A stretch of DNA of 64,000 nucleotides, from assembly GCF_003201605.1 (NCBI RefSeq), contig NZ_QJJR01000003.1, positions 124,001 through 188,000 on the forward strand, in the 5' to 3' direction. The stretch is from Streptohalobacillus salinus (lineage in GTDB: Bacteria > Bacillota > Bacilli > Bacillales > Amphibacillaceae). The notes under the pieces are model-generated. The model did no database searches, was not told the DNA's origin, and worked only from the letters and a program-made list of their open reading frames with translations. Position 1 is the first letter of the stretch; each line of letters starts with the position of its first letter. The translations under genes were made by a program, and so were the position numbers. This document shows positions 51,956 through 61,624 of the stretch, piece after piece.

Positions 51956-53430
51956 TTGAACAAACACTTGAACGCCTTATTGACCGAGCCATTGAACAAG
52001 CAATGATTACTGAAAGAGACCGGATTTATACACGAAATCAGATACTCAGTTTACTAAAATACGAAACGTATCAGGAACCAGAAACATCTCTAACGGAGTC
52101 AGCGATTCCCGTCTTACTCAACGCTTTAACTGATGACGCCGTCGCACGTGGTGTGATTGAAGATCAACTGGATTTGCGTGAGCAACTTGATAGTCAAATC
52201 ATGAATGTTTTTCTCTCGAAACCAACAGAAATAAACGCACAATTTTCTTTGTATTATCAAGAAGATCCCAAAAAAGCAACGGATTATTTCTATCAATTAA
52301 GCCAAGATAGCCATTATATCCAAACCGAACGAATCGCTAAAAACATTCAATACGATGCAATGACCGATTACGGTAAAGTTGATATTACCATTAACTTATC
52401 TAAACCAGAAAAAGATCCGGCCCAAATCAAACGCGAGCGCGCGATGAAACAAGACGTTAACTATCCGAAATGTTTACTGTGTAAAGAAAACGAAGGTTAT
52501 GCCGGCAGAACCGGGCATCCCGCACGCTCAAATCACCGTGTCATTGATGTAGAACTTGATAAGGAACGCTGGTTTTTCCAATATTCACCCTATGTCTATT
52601 ACAACGAACATAGCATTGTCTTCTGTAGCGAGCATCGGCCAATGGAGATTAAACGCGATAGTTTTAGTCGACTTTTAGATTTTGTTGAACAATTCCCCCA
52701 TTATTTTATTGGTTCCAATGCTGATTTACCAATTGTCGGAGGTAGTATTCTTTCTCACGACCACTACCAAGCCGGTCGCTATACTTTCGGTATGACAGAA
52801 GCAAAGACAGCATTCACCTTTAATCTCAATGGTTTTGACACGATTGATGCCAGTGTTCTTCACTGGCCGATGTCGGTGATTCGTCTCAAAGATACCGATA
52901 AAGATACACTCATTGATGCAGGTGAGGTTATTTTATCAAACTGGCGCCGTTACAGTGATCCTTCAGCGGACATTCTCGCTGAAACCGATGGTACCCCGCA
53001 CAACACGATCACACCGATTGCTCGATTCCGAGATGGCTTGTATGAACTCGATCTTGTGCTAAGAAATAATCGGACAACGGACGAACATCCCGACGGGTTA
53101 TTCCATCCGCATCAAGATGTTCATCATATTAAAAAAGAAAACATCGGTTTAATTGAAGTGATGGGCTTAGCCGTACTGCCCCCACGTCTTAAACAAGAAC
53201 TTGATGAGATGAAAACTTATTTATTAGACCAATCTACTGACGTGGCTGATTACCATAGGGCTTGGGCGGACCACTTAAAAACAAGCCAGACGATTACGAC
53301 AGCTAACGTTGATAACGTTGTTGAAGACGCCTTAGCAAAAAAATTCGTCCGTGTTTTGGAGGATTCTGGGGTCTACAAGTCGAATAGTACAGGGAGAGAT
53401 GCGTTTAAGCGTTTCTTAAATGCACTCTAA
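51952..53430 (+). CDS. galT: UDP-glucose-hexose-1-phosphate uridylyltransferase, type II
   Basis: A 492-residue enzyme of the Firmicutes-specific GalT2 class, exchanging uridylyl between UDP-glucose and galactose-1-phosphate. The nucleotide-bearing His lies in [28 protein letters not shown] and [12 protein letters not shown] are also class marks. It is much longer than the type I GalT (~350 residues) of E. coli. It overlaps galE by four bases. Confidence 0.95.
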   Translation: MIEQTLERLIDRAIEQAMITERDRIYTRNQILSLLKYETYQEPETSLTESAIPVLLNALTDDAVARGVIEDQLDLREQLDSQIMNVFLSKPTEINAQFSLYYQEDPKKATDYFYQLSQDSHYIQTERIAKNIQYDAMTDYGKVDITINLSKPEKDPAQIKRERAMKQDVNYPKCLLCKENEGYAGRTGHPARSNHRVIDVELDKERWFFQYSPYVYYNEHSIVFCSEHRPMEIKRDSFSRLLDFVEQFPHYFIGSNADLPIVGGSILSHDHYQAGRYTFGMTEAKTAFTFNLNGFDTIDASVLHWPMSVIRLKDTDKDTLIDAGEVILSNWRRYSDPSADILAETDGTPHNTITPIARFRDGLYELDLVLRNNRTTDEHPDGLFHPHQDVHHIKKENIGLIEVMGLAVLPPRLKQELDEMKTYLLDQSTDVADYHRAWADHLKTSQTITTANVDNVVEDALAKKFVRVLEDSGVYKSNSTGRDAFKRFLNAL

Positions 53431-53456
53431 TTCGATCTTTAGGAGGAAATAAAGAC

Positions 53457-54500
53457 ATGAATATTACATCGTTGCCGATAAAAATTGAAGAAAAAACTTG
53501 GCTCGAGTACACATTAACCAATGATTCAGGTATGTCTGTCAGCTTTTTGAATTTTGGTGGAATTATCACCAAAATGATGGTTCCTGACAAAAACAATCAA
53601 TTCGAAAACGTCGTGATTGGTTTCCGTGACTATGACAATTACTTAAACAACAAAAACTACTTTGGTGCGTTAATCGGACGTGTTGCTGGTCGCATTGAAG
53701 GTGCACAGTTTAGCTTAGGTGAAAAGACGTACACATTACCTGCAAACGATGGGGACAACAGTCTCCACGGCGGACCTGGTGGTCTTCATGCGCGCACTTG
53801 GGAAGTGGAAACCATCGAAACCCCAACTTCTGTGGGAGCTGTCTTATATCACACCAGTTTAGATGGAGACCAAGGTTATCCTGGAACGGTGAAATATAAG
53901 GTTTCCTATACCTTAACCAATGCGAATGATTTTGAAATTAGTTACGAAGCAATTAGTGACCAAGATACCGTGCTAACTTTGACCAATCATAGTTACTTCA
54001 ATCTTTCAGGTGACTTAAAAGATACCATTTTAAATCACGAAGTAACAATGAACGCTAGTCAATTTGTCGAACTTGATCACGCACTTATTCCAACCGGCAA
54101 CATTTTACCGGTAACCGATACAGTCTTTGACTTCCGTAACGGTCGTAAAATTTTGGACGGAACCTTAAGTGGCGATCCGCAAAACCAATTAGCACTTGAT
54201 GGTTATGATCACTTCTTTATTTTCGATCAAACAAAAGATGACGATCAAATTACATTAAAAGATGCCTCTAGTGGTCGACAATTAACAGTAACAACGGATC
54301 AACCTGGTGTCGTTATGTATACGTCGAACAATCTCGATGACAGTTTACAACTCAACGAAGCCCGCTCAAAAAAATATTTAGGGGTTTGTCTAGAAACACA
54401 GAGTTCTCCAGCATCTGTCACGCATGATGGGTTTCCGTCCATTCACTTAGCGGCGCACGAAGTCTATCGTAAAAAAACAACATTTTCATTTGAGTCATGA
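53457..54500 (+). CDS. galM: Aldose 1-epimerase (galactose mutarotase)
   Basis: A 347-residue beta-sandwich enzyme interconverting the anomers of galactose. LHGGPGGLHARTW holds the first catalytic His (near 102), TNHSYFNLSG the second, and the Glu is in GVCLETQSSPAS near 305. AGGAGG precedes the ATG. It is the last gene of galKETM and a strong terminator follows. Confidence 0.95.
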   Translation: MNITSLPIKIEEKTWLEYTLTNDSGMSVSFLNFGGIITKMMVPDKNNQFENVVIGFRDYDNYLNNKNYFGALIGRVAGRIEGAQFSLGEKTYTLPANDGDNSLHGGPGGLHARTWEVETIETPTSVGAVLYHTSLDGDQGYPGTVKYKVSYTLTNANDFEISYEAISDQDTVLTLTNHSYFNLSGDLKDTILNHEVTMNASQFVELDHALIPTGNILPVTDTVFDFRNGRKILDGTLSGDPQNQLALDGYDHFFIFDQTKDDDQITLKDASSGRQLTVTTDQPGVVMYTSNNLDDSLQLNEARSKKYLGVCLETQSSPASVTHDGFPSIHLAAHEVYRKKTTFSFES

Positions 54501-54511
54501 CCCGTTAAAGA

Positions 54512-54546
54512 AGCCAGCGCTCCGCTTTAGGAGCGCTGGCTTTTTC
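54512..54546 (+). terminator. Terminator of the gal operon
   Basis: Twelve-base arms AGCCAGCGCTCC/GGAGCGCTGGCT with loop GCTTTA, then TTTTTC. Confidence 0.92.
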
Positions 54547-54619
54547 ATTTATGTCGCACGCTTTAACACGTCCAGCTTGCTTCAGAGATTCAAGGTTAAT
54601 CGGTGCGCATTTACTTCAG

Positions 54620-55624
54620 TTAAGCTTGCGATAACGGTTCCTGAATCAAGACAAACCACCCTTTTCCCGGATACTGATTATATCCCCGCGTTAAACAATA
54701 ACTATATAGAACGTCTTGATGAATCAGGTACCCCTTTTTTTCACCTTGATTTAACACGCGTCTTGTTGCTTCAAATTCCGAAACATCTTTCGTCAACATA
54801 TCGCTCTTATCAAGCGATGCAATAACTTCAGCTTTCTGATTAACCACATATAATTCCGTTTTTTCACTTAAGGTGACTTTTTCAAGAATATCAAAAATAA
54901 AATGCCAATTAAAGCGGGTTGTAAAAACACCGATTAGTTCACCTTCATCAATGATTGGCGCTGCAAAGGTCATGGTATAGTCATTGATGCTTGCTGAATA
55001 ATACATGTCACTAACATAAACCGCCTTTGTTTTCACAACCGATTTAAACCAGCTTTTTTCTTTAACATTTTCCTGTTCATTTTCTTGATGATGAACCCGT
55101 GACACACACCTGCCTGATAAGTCAACGATCATTAAATCATGATACACCTCATATATATCATGAATATTTTTAAGTAAAGCAGCCGCACTTTGTTTCGTTT
55201 CGCTTGTCTCGGTCGTCAGTACCCGTTTAACCGCTTCAAACGTTGCCCACGCTTGAACATCGCAATGCCGTTCAAATAAATTTCGATCAATCTTATCAAT
55301 CGTATCAAAAGCTAAATCAGTTGTGCGTAAGGCAATGATTTGATTCGCTTTGTCCTGGACACGATTAATAATGGCCGTGCTTTCATCACTTAACGATAAG
55401 GCATGATGCGAAAAGTTTTTAATCTCTTTAGCGACCACCGCAAAGCCTCGACCCGCTTTATCAGCTCTTGCCGCTTCAATCCCTGCATTTAATGCAAGAA
55501 TGTTCGATTGTTTTGAAATTTGATTCAAATCCTGCATAACACTTTTAATTTCTTCACTATCTTCCTTTAACTGATGCATAAGTCGTGACATATTCGATTC
55601 ATTTGCCAATGTTTGCTCCATCAT
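54620..55624 (-). CDS. Cytosolic chemoreceptor-like protein with N-terminal signalling tip and C-terminal Cache domain
   Basis: A 334-residue protein without membrane helices. The first ~95 residues are a short MCP signalling hairpin with the conserved tip (ISKQSNILALNAGIEAARAD, then GRGFAVVAKEI). A helical middle (100-150) follows, then a Cache-like sensor domain (about 155-325) with DLMIVDLSGRCVSR, KSWFKSVVK, YYSASINDYTMTFAAPI and GELIGVFTTRFNW. Normal receptors have the sensor first, outside the cell; here the order is inverted and the Cache domain would be inside. No methylation helices of normal length are present. It may dock into arrays as a soluble sensor. The ATG (or the second ATG three bases later) follows AAGGGTG. 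Confidence 0.8.
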   Translation of the reverse strand: MMEQTLANESNMSRLMHQLKEDSEEIKSVMQDLNQISKQSNILALNAGIEAARADKAGRGFAVVAKEIKNFSHHALSLSDESTAIINRVQDKANQIIALRTTDLAFDTIDKIDRNLFERHCDVQAWATFEAVKRVLTTETSETKQSAAALLKNIHDIYEVYHDLMIVDLSGRCVSRVHHQENEQENVKEKSWFKSVVKTKAVYVSDMYYSASINDYTMTFAAPIIDEGELIGVFTTRFNWHFIFDILEKVTLSEKTELYVVNQKAEVIASLDKSDMLTKDVSEFEATRRVLNQGEKKGYLIHQDVLYSYCLTRGYNQYPGKGWFVLIQEPLSQA

Positions 55625-55949
55625 CTACACCCTTTTTTTAGTCTTTTCAACAGTTTAGCACGTACTTTCTACCTAAAGATAGCCTTTGCCAACAAGTTGT
55701 AAAAAGATGTATCAGTTCAATCGTACGATTAGATTGTTCGGGTTTTTATTGCTTCATACCCCTAAATTGTTTAACTTATTTCACAAACTTTTCGTTCATC
55801 CTTTACCTTTAGTTACTGTTAACACTAGCAGCTTTTAAAGGCAGCCGGGTAAACACCCTGCCTCACTCCGACTCGCTTTTTCGTTTTAAAACAAAAAAGC
55901 GAGTGCCTCAGTTAATAAGGTCACTCACTTTAACAGACCAACGTTAGCG
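55625..55949. other. Intergenic region before the Cache chemoreceptor
   Basis: About 325 bases with a possible promoter (minus TTTACA, 16 bases, TATCTT), a 12-base perfect palindrome AATCGTACGATT near 55724-55735, and a terminator at 55871-55904. No coding frame. Confidence 0.45.
55871..55904 (-). terminator. Terminator after the lipoprotein gene
   Basis: Nearly perfect arms ACTCGCTTTTT/AAAAAGCGAGT extended by GTTTT/AAAAC around a minimal loop. Confidence 0.6.
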
Positions 55950-56579
55950 TTAATCCACGACATTGGCATTAAATAAATCAATCTTCCACAACTGATCTTG
56001 TGCTTTAAAACCATAAAATATCGAGGCGCTGAACAGTTCAAAACTAACATCCATTTCGACAAGCTTCATAGTTTTGGTCGATTGCCGCTCTTCAACCGCT
56101 AGGGCATGATAATAACGGAAATCGAGCGCAACATCTAAGTGCTCTTTATAAAAATCTTGATGATACAGTTCTTGAAATTCTGCTTCATTGGGTAAGGAAC
56201 CATCATCATAGCTGATTAAATAAACCGCTCGGTCAGCGCCTGTTGCAACACTGTGCAAGAACACCAGCAACATCTCTTCTGGAGAAAAGTTCGTCAAATG
56301 AGTCAGTGCTTCTGTCTCAAGAAACTGTTGATAAAGGCCCCGTTTGTCCTCTGGTAATTGTTCTAAGTATGAAAAAGCCTGAGGCTTTTGGAGTTGTGTG
56401 ATTGATGCTTTTAATGCAGCATTATCACGCTCTAACTCCTCAATTTCCGCTTGATATGCCGCATGTGTAGTATCTCCAACTTCACTGTCACTGTTACTCT
56501 GACATGCCACAAGCAAGAGCAGACCGGATAGTAAACATAAACGCATCAACCGCTTAAGCAAGTTCCGCTTTTTAAACAT
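55950..56579 (-). CDS. Lipoprotein of unknown function
   Basis: A 209-residue protein with a basic start, hydrophobic h-region and lipobox LVAC, so it should be lipidated at Cys near 26 and held outside the membrane. A short coiled coil follows (EIEELERDNAALKASITQLQ), then an alpha/beta domain without a family I recognise (FSPEEMLLVFLHSVATGADR). The ATG at 56579 overlaps the end of the ROK gene and has GGTGAG upstream, so the two are co-transcribed. It could be the regulator's functional partner, but no sugar-binding fold is evident. Confidence 0.65.
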   Translation of the reverse strand: MFKKRNLLKRLMRLCLLSGLLLLVACQSNSDSEVGDTTHAAYQAEIEELERDNAALKASITQLQKPQAFSYLEQLPEDKRGLYQQFLETEALTHLTNFSPEEMLLVFLHSVATGADRAVYLISYDDGSLPNEAEFQELYHQDFYKEHLDVALDFRYYHALAVEERQSTKTMKLVEMDVSFELFSASIFYGFKAQDQLWKIDLFNANVVD

Positions 56580-57771
56580 GGATCTCACCGTTTCGTTTGA
56601 ACAGTTCGACAAGAATAAGCGCAACTGCACCTAGCGCTGTCGCATAGTCACCTAAATCCGACACGAGGACTTCTGTTTCTTTTGCTGTTTGTGTGAGGGC
56701 ACGGTCTTCTATCGTATCCTTTATAACCGGTAACAAGTACTTGCTTGCTTTCATGACACCACCATGAAGAATAATCCGATCTGGATTAAGGGTATGAATC
56801 ACATTCGTTAAACCAATGCCAATATAAACAGCCGTATCATGAAGAACTTCTCGAGAAAAACGATCGCCTTCTTCTGCATGAGCAAAAATCGTTTTAGCAG
56901 TTGGTGTTGTTCCATTTAATGACGTCGCAACGCCACTTGCTAAAAGGCGAGTAGCCCGTGCTTGAATTGCCGGACCTGAGATCACTGTCTGCAAACAGCC
57001 CTTATTGCCACAGCTACAAATATCCCCGTTCAAATCAATCGTCATATGACCAATCTCACCAGCAATATGACTATCACCACGGTACAATTCTCCATGTAAC
57101 ACGACGCCAGCCCCTACCCCACTACCAATATTCACCGCAAGTAATTTATCGCTGGCTTTTCCTTGACCAAACCACGTCTCACTTAAAGCTAACGCCCGGG
57201 CATCATTTTCAATCCGGACTGGCAATTGAAAATGATCACTGAGCCGTTCAACAATCGGCATGTCACGAAGATTTAAGTTCGGTGCGTAAAGCGCAATCCC
57301 TTGTTCAGCATCAACAACCCCATGCATCGCAACCCCAATTCCAATCACTCTATTCGCATAAGATTGATTCCGGCTAAGCACAGCTGTTACTTGTTCAATC
57401 AACAACCGAACAAACTGTTGTTCAGCAATGGTTGCTGGTAATGCGGTCATTTCAGTATCAATCTCTTCACCGGCAAGGTTAGTCAAAATAACGGCAACCT
57501 CGCTCGGCCCTGCATCAATGCCAATCATATAAAAGGCATCATAATCGATGACCAAAAGCGTCGGCTTGCGTCCACCTTTTGATTCACCTTGGGCACTTTC
57601 TTTGACAATCCCCTGTTCAATCAATTCTTTCACAATGGTTCCAACGGTTGGCGGGGTTAATTTTATTTCTTTAGCAATCTCAGCTCGTGAGATTGGTCCA
57701 TCATTTAAAATCTTCGTTAAAATTAATGATTTATTTAAGTTTTTCATCGCTTTAAAACTTCCACGTTTCAT
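56572..57771 (-). CDS. ROK family transcription regulator (NagC/XylR type)
   Basis: A 399-residue protein: an N-terminal winged helix (about 12-72, with ISRAEIAKEIKLTPPTVGTI) and a ROK sugar-kinase-like domain. Sugar and phosphate elements include IGIDAGPSEV, NIGSGVGAGVV and GEIGHM. The zinc site CSCGNKGCLQT keeps three Cys, but the usual Glu after GCL is Gln. Such proteins repress sugar genes until the sugar binds. The next gene, a lipoprotein, overlaps its end. The target and inducer are unknown; the gal operon is on the other side of the chemoreceptor gene. Confidence 0.85.
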   Translation of the reverse strand: MKRGSFKAMKNLNKSLILTKILNDGPISRAEIAKEIKLTPPTVGTIVKELIEQGIVKESAQGESKGGRKPTLLVIDYDAFYMIGIDAGPSEVAVILTNLAGEEIDTEMTALPATIAEQQFVRLLIEQVTAVLSRNQSYANRVIGIGVAMHGVVDAEQGIALYAPNLNLRDMPIVERLSDHFQLPVRIENDARALALSETWFGQGKASDKLLAVNIGSGVGAGVVLHGELYRGDSHIAGEIGHMTIDLNGDICSCGNKGCLQTVISGPAIQARATRLLASGVATSLNGTTPTAKTIFAHAEEGDRFSREVLHDTAVYIGIGLTNVIHTLNPDRIILHGGVMKASKYLLPVIKDTIEDRALTQTAKETEVLVSDLGDYATALGAVALILVELFKRNGEIHV

Positions 57772-57861
57772 GCCATCACTCCATTATCCCGTTATCCTCT
57801 AAAGTTTTATTTTACCATGAGTTGACAGGGTTTGAAAGCAAGCATTTTAATCGCTAAATGG

Positions 57862-59646
57862 TTACTGATCGAGTGCTGTTAAGGTATCAATTAAGGTAAA
57901 GGTTGTCACATCCACCAAACCACGATTGGTAATTCGTATATCAGGTATCACTGGCAAGGCAATTAATGAAAACGTCATAAACGGCGCATGGAGCGAACAG
58001 CCTAAGGTTTGCCACCCTTGTGCTAATTGGCGCACTTTCGGCAAGAGTGTTTCAATCGGTTCAGCACTCATCAACCCGGCAATCGGTAAGGGGACCGAAG
58101 CAATGACTTCACCATCTAAAACCACAACCATTCCGCCACCGATCTCAGCTAAGTGTTCGGCTGCACGCTTCATATCGTTTGGACTGACACCCATCACAAT
58201 TAGATTATGACTGTCATGTGCAACGGTCGATGCGACAGCGCCGCGCTTGATGCCAAACCCCTTCACAAATTGAACAGATTGTTGCTGCGCTTGATGATGG
58301 CGATCAAAACAAACCAAAGAAATAACATCTTCTTTTAGATCAGGATAGACGATACCGTCTTCTACCTTCAGCTTGACGCGTGTTGCTTTGGTACGGGCAC
58401 TGTTTTCAATGACTTCAATGACCCGTGCTTCAACCACACCAGTCAAACTTGTCTGTTTCAAGAAATCTGTTTCGGTAAGTGCTTTTACGTGGACCGACTG
58501 ATAATAAGCAGCTGGATAACTAAAGGCCGGGACGGTGACATTCAGCTGACCGTTTTTGCTAATATGGCGACCGCCGACAAATACATCGGTAGGCTCAAGG
58601 GTTGTTAAGTCATCGAGTATGACTAAATCCGCACTCTTGTTTGGGGATACACTGCCGTAATCATGATCAACACCAAAGTAACGAGCCGTATTAAGCGTTG
58701 CTAATTTAATCGCTTGAACGGGATGAACCCCTTCTTCAATCGCGCGGCGAATAACATGGTTGATCTGCCCTTTTTCTTTTAATGTTTCCGGATAGATGTC
58801 GTCAGTCACTAACATCAAGAGGTCATCGTTCACATCGTCTTCTGTGAGTACTTTAATTACTTCTTTTACATCTTGCCAGGCTGAGCCTTCACGAATCATC
58901 ACATGCATCCCTAACGCTAACTTTTCCAATGCTTGTGCTTTAGTGACTGTTTCATGACACGAATCAACCCCACTAAGCAAATAGGTTTGCAGTGCACGCG
59001 TTGTTCCTTCCGGAAAGTGACCGGTTGCCTTTAACTGGCGGCGTGTCGTCGCGTTAATCTCCGCTAACATCTTTGCATCACCAGCGATGACTCCAGGGTA
59101 ATTCATCATCTCGCCTAGACCGTATACACCGTCCCAATCAAGCGCGCTATCAACTTCAGCTGGAGTTAAACGACTGCCGGCATCTTCAAGCTCAACCGCT
59201 GCAGGTACACAAGACGGCACTGTTGTAAAGACATGAATGGGTGCATGTTTCCCTTCGTTATGCATCAACTCAACACCAGCCAATCCAAATACATTTGCCA
59301 TTTCGTGTGGGTCCATAAAGACAGCCGTGGTTCCTTTTATCACAGCCGCCTGCGCAAATGATGTGACAGACAACATCGTGGATTCAACATGCATATGTCC
59401 GTCGATAAATCCAGGTGCAATAAATTTACCGGTGCAATCCATCACGGTTGTTTCTGCACCAATTAGTTCCTTACAATCGCCGACAAAACAAATCCGTTCA
59501 TCTTTGATGGCCACGTCCTTTCCTTCATCTAACTTCCCCGTTAATACATTGACAATCGTTGCGTTCTTTAACACAGTATCTGCCGCTTTTTCCCCGCGTA
59601 AAACCTCCATTAGTAACTGGTTCACTTCATGTAGTGGTTTAATCAT
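57862..59646 (-). CDS. adeC: Adenine deaminase
   Basis: A 594-residue amidohydrolase that turns adenine into hypoxanthine and ammonia in purine salvage. The metal site DGHMHVEST (about 81-89), FMDPHEMANVFG, MMNYPGV, and DSHNLIVMG near the C-terminus match bacterial AdeC. No purine riboswitch is visible before it. It is monocistronic. Confidence 0.93.
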   Translation of the reverse strand: MIKPLHEVNQLLMEVLRGEKAADTVLKNATIVNVLTGKLDEGKDVAIKDERICFVGDCKELIGAETTVMDCTGKFIAPGFIDGHMHVESTMLSVTSFAQAAVIKGTTAVFMDPHEMANVFGLAGVELMHNEGKHAPIHVFTTVPSCVPAAVELEDAGSRLTPAEVDSALDWDGVYGLGEMMNYPGVIAGDAKMLAEINATTRRQLKATGHFPEGTTRALQTYLLSGVDSCHETVTKAQALEKLALGMHVMIREGSAWQDVKEVIKVLTEDDVNDDLLMLVTDDIYPETLKEKGQINHVIRRAIEEGVHPVQAIKLATLNTARYFGVDHDYGSVSPNKSADLVILDDLTTLEPTDVFVGGRHISKNGQLNVTVPAFSYPAAYYQSVHVKALTETDFLKQTSLTGVVEARVIEVIENSARTKATRVKLKVEDGIVYPDLKEDVISLVCFDRHHQAQQQSVQFVKGFGIKRGAVASTVAHDSHNLIVMGVSPNDMKRAAEHLAEIGGGMVVVLDGEVIASVPLPIAGLMSAEPIETLLPKVRQLAQGWQTLGCSLHAPFMTFSLIALPVIPDIRITNRGLVDVTTFTLIDTLTALDQ

Positions 59647-59806
59647 ATTAAGCCTTCCCTTCGCATTTTTTTATTGTATCTGACATTTTTTCTTGCACGG
59701 TCCTGTTTCAGGTGACTTGGGCGCGTCTAACACTCGGTTTTGAGATGCCTACAGCTAAAGCAACGGACGCCTTCAATGCTGATGTGTTCACCGCCCTTTT
59801 CTGTTG

Positions 59807-59838
59807 TAAAAAACGCCTATCCCGTATGAGATAGACGT
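59807..59838 (-). terminator. Terminator after the HAD phosphatase gene
   Basis: Minus-strand arms ACGTCTATC/GATAGGCGT with a loop of eight, then TTTTTT. Confidence 0.7.
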
Positions 59839-59906
59839 CGCCAATTTAGCGATGTAGTCCAGTGATTACGGTCACCCGGTAGAAACACTTATGCCGATTC
59901 ATAAGC

Positions 59907-60773
59907 TTATACATCTTTTGTTTCAGTTAAAAATTTATCTGTTAAGTAGTGGTAGACACCCTCTTCATCATTGCTGTATGCGGTCACATCGTCAGCGAGT
60001 GCCTTCATCTCCTCAGGCGCATTTTTCATCGCCACACTAAACCCCGCATATTCAAACATTGGTTTGTCATTAAACGAATCACCCATCACCAAAATATCAG
60101 CTGGAGCAATTGCTAAACGTTCGAGGACATCTTTAATACCCGTCGCTTTATTTTTCTGATCCACCATAATTTCAACGTTATACGGTGACGACTGTGAGGT
60201 TGAAAACGGCTCTGTTTTTTGTAGCTCTGCTAATACAGCTTGCCACTGGCTAATCTTTGCTGTGTCTTTACTAAAGGTATAAAATTTCGAATACCCTAAG
60301 TCATCGAGTTGATTCACCCAAGTAATGCCACTTGCCAGTGATTCTAACCGCTCACTCCACTCAGAAATTTGCACACCTGCTGGCTTATCACCAACAATTT
60401 CACTGGCGAGCATGTCACGGTCACATGCTTCAACATAGGCTTCCCCCGACGTCGGGAAAAGTTCATAGTAAACTTGATGCTGACGCGCGAGGTTAATCAC
60501 TTGTTCAACAAGGGTATGTGGCAATGTATGTTCAAACAACTTTGCCTCGCCCATGTAACCCGTCATACCATTCGAACTAATCACACCGTCAAGCGCAAAT
60601 CCTTTTGGTGCGCGCGGGAAAATTTCTTTCTGACCACGTCCAGTTGCAACAAAAACTTTGACACCTTTTTCTCGTAAACGATCAATCACTTCCATGTTCT
60701 TTACTGGTAAATTATTTTCGCTGTTTAGTAACGTCCCATCCATATCTAAAAAGATTGCTTTAGGTAGCTGCAT
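59907..60773 (-). CDS. Cof-type HAD phosphatase
   Basis: A 288-residue HAD-superfamily phosphatase of the Cof (type IIB cap) group. The nucleophile pair is in FLDMDGTLL (Asp10 and Asp12), motif II is VATGRGQ, motif III Lys is in VDQKNKATG and motif IV in VMGDSFNDKPMFE. Such enzymes act on sugar phosphates, PLP or FMN. It has its own start site and terminator. Confidence 0.88.
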   Translation of the reverse strand: MQLPKAIFLDMDGTLLNSENNLPVKNMEVIDRLREKGVKVFVATGRGQKEIFPRAPKGFALDGVISSNGMTGYMGEAKLFEHTLPHTLVEQVINLARQHQVYYELFPTSGEAYVEACDRDMLASEIVGDKPAGVQISEWSERLESLASGITWVNQLDDLGYSKFYTFSKDTAKISQWQAVLAELQKTEPFSTSQSSPYNVEIMVDQKNKATGIKDVLERLAIAPADILVMGDSFNDKPMFEYAGFSVAMKNAPEEMKALADDVTAYSNDEEGVYHYLTDKFLTETKDV

Positions 60774-61089
60774 CGTGACACATCCCTTGTATTTTTACCA
60801 ACTAGTATAGCACGGAACGACATTTTTTTGGGTCATCCATCAAAATTATTAGTCCGTTGCGACACTGCTGGGCTTGTTATGTTATACTATGACTAATTTC
60901 ATTTTAAAAGACTACTAGGGGTGCCTGTGTATCGACAGGCTGAGAGAAAAACACGCTGTTTTTTAACCCTTAAAGACCTGATCTAGTTCGTACTAGCGTA
61001 GGCAAGTAGTAGCGACACGTAGGTCTTGTCTTTTATCTTGATGGATGATGATACATCCAGTTATCAATGATGAGAGGAGGCTTTTTTAT
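60774..61089. other. Divergent intergenic region with the TPP leader
   Basis: About 315 bases. It holds the thiW promoter candidate (a TATACT-type -10 at about 60883-60888, TTGTTA upstream) and the TPP riboswitch; the phosphatase promoter must lie near its left end. Confidence 0.5.
60911..61010 (+). ncRNA. TPP riboswitch (THI element)
   Basis: ACTACTAGGGGTGCC opens the element; CAGGCTGAGA, then ACCCTTAAAGACCTGATCTAGTTCG and GGCAAGTAGT (in pieces of the standard thi box: ACCC..., ACCTGATCT, the closing AGTAGT) complete it. The closing stem is ACTACT/AGTAGT. The ribosome site of thiW is about 60 bases downstream, so control could be at translation or by a weak terminator in between. Confidence 0.93.
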
Positions 61090-61575
61090 ATGTCTAAAAC
61101 AAGTAAACTTACCACCTATGCCGTCTTTATTGCCATTGGCGTGATTGGTTCCAGCTTCTTGAGCATACCGATTGGTCCTTACCGGGCTTTGTTTGTCCAA
61201 CACGCGCTAAACATTATCATTAGCGTTTGGTTTGGCACAAAAGCATCTGTTTCAATTGCGTTTACGACCGGTTTATTACGTAACTTAATGGGGCTGGGTA
61301 CAATCTTTGCTTTTCCTGGCGGAATGAGCGGCGCCCTTCTTGCTGGACTGATGTACCGTTATACAGGGAAGAAATCACTAGCAATGGTTGGTGAACTGTT
61401 TGGTACGACGGTCATTGGTGGACTACTATCCGTACCCATCAGTCAGTTATTAACGGGTGAAGCCGTCTTTGTCTTTGCTTTTATTCCGGGCTTTTTCATT
61501 TCGAGTGCCGTAGGGACCGCCGTGGCAGGTCTCATTCTTTATAAGATTGATAAACCACACACCTATACCCAGTAA
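61090..61575 (+). CDS. thiW: ThiW, thiamin-precursor (thiazole) ECF transporter S component
   Basis: A 161-residue integral membrane protein with about five or six helices. It matches ThiW: the GVIGSSFLSIPIGPYRALFV segment in helix 1-2, FGTKASVSIAFTTGLLRNLMG, and FAFPGGMSGALLAGLMY. ThiW is the substrate-binding part of an energy-coupling-factor importer for the thiazole moiety of thiamin. The ECF ATPases and T component are not in the window and are usually shared. The ATG at 61090 follows GAGGAGG. Its TPP riboswitch supports the assignment. Confidence 0.88.
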   Translation: MSKTSKLTTYAVFIAIGVIGSSFLSIPIGPYRALFVQHALNIIISVWFGTKASVSIAFTTGLLRNLMGLGTIFAFPGGMSGALLAGLMYRYTGKKSLAMVGELFGTTVIGGLLSVPISQLLTGEAVFVFAFIPGFFISSAVGTAVAGLILYKIDKPHTYTQ

Positions 61576-61587
61576 TCCCATAAGATG

Positions 61588-61624
61588 ACACATGCGAAGA
61601 CATCAAATGTCTTCGCATGTGTGT
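61588..61624. terminator. Bidirectional terminator between thiW and the CNNM gene
   Basis: Perfect 16-base arms ACACATGCGAAGACAT/ATGTCTTCGCATGTGT with loop CAA, GTGTTTAT following on the plus strand. Confidence 0.8.
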
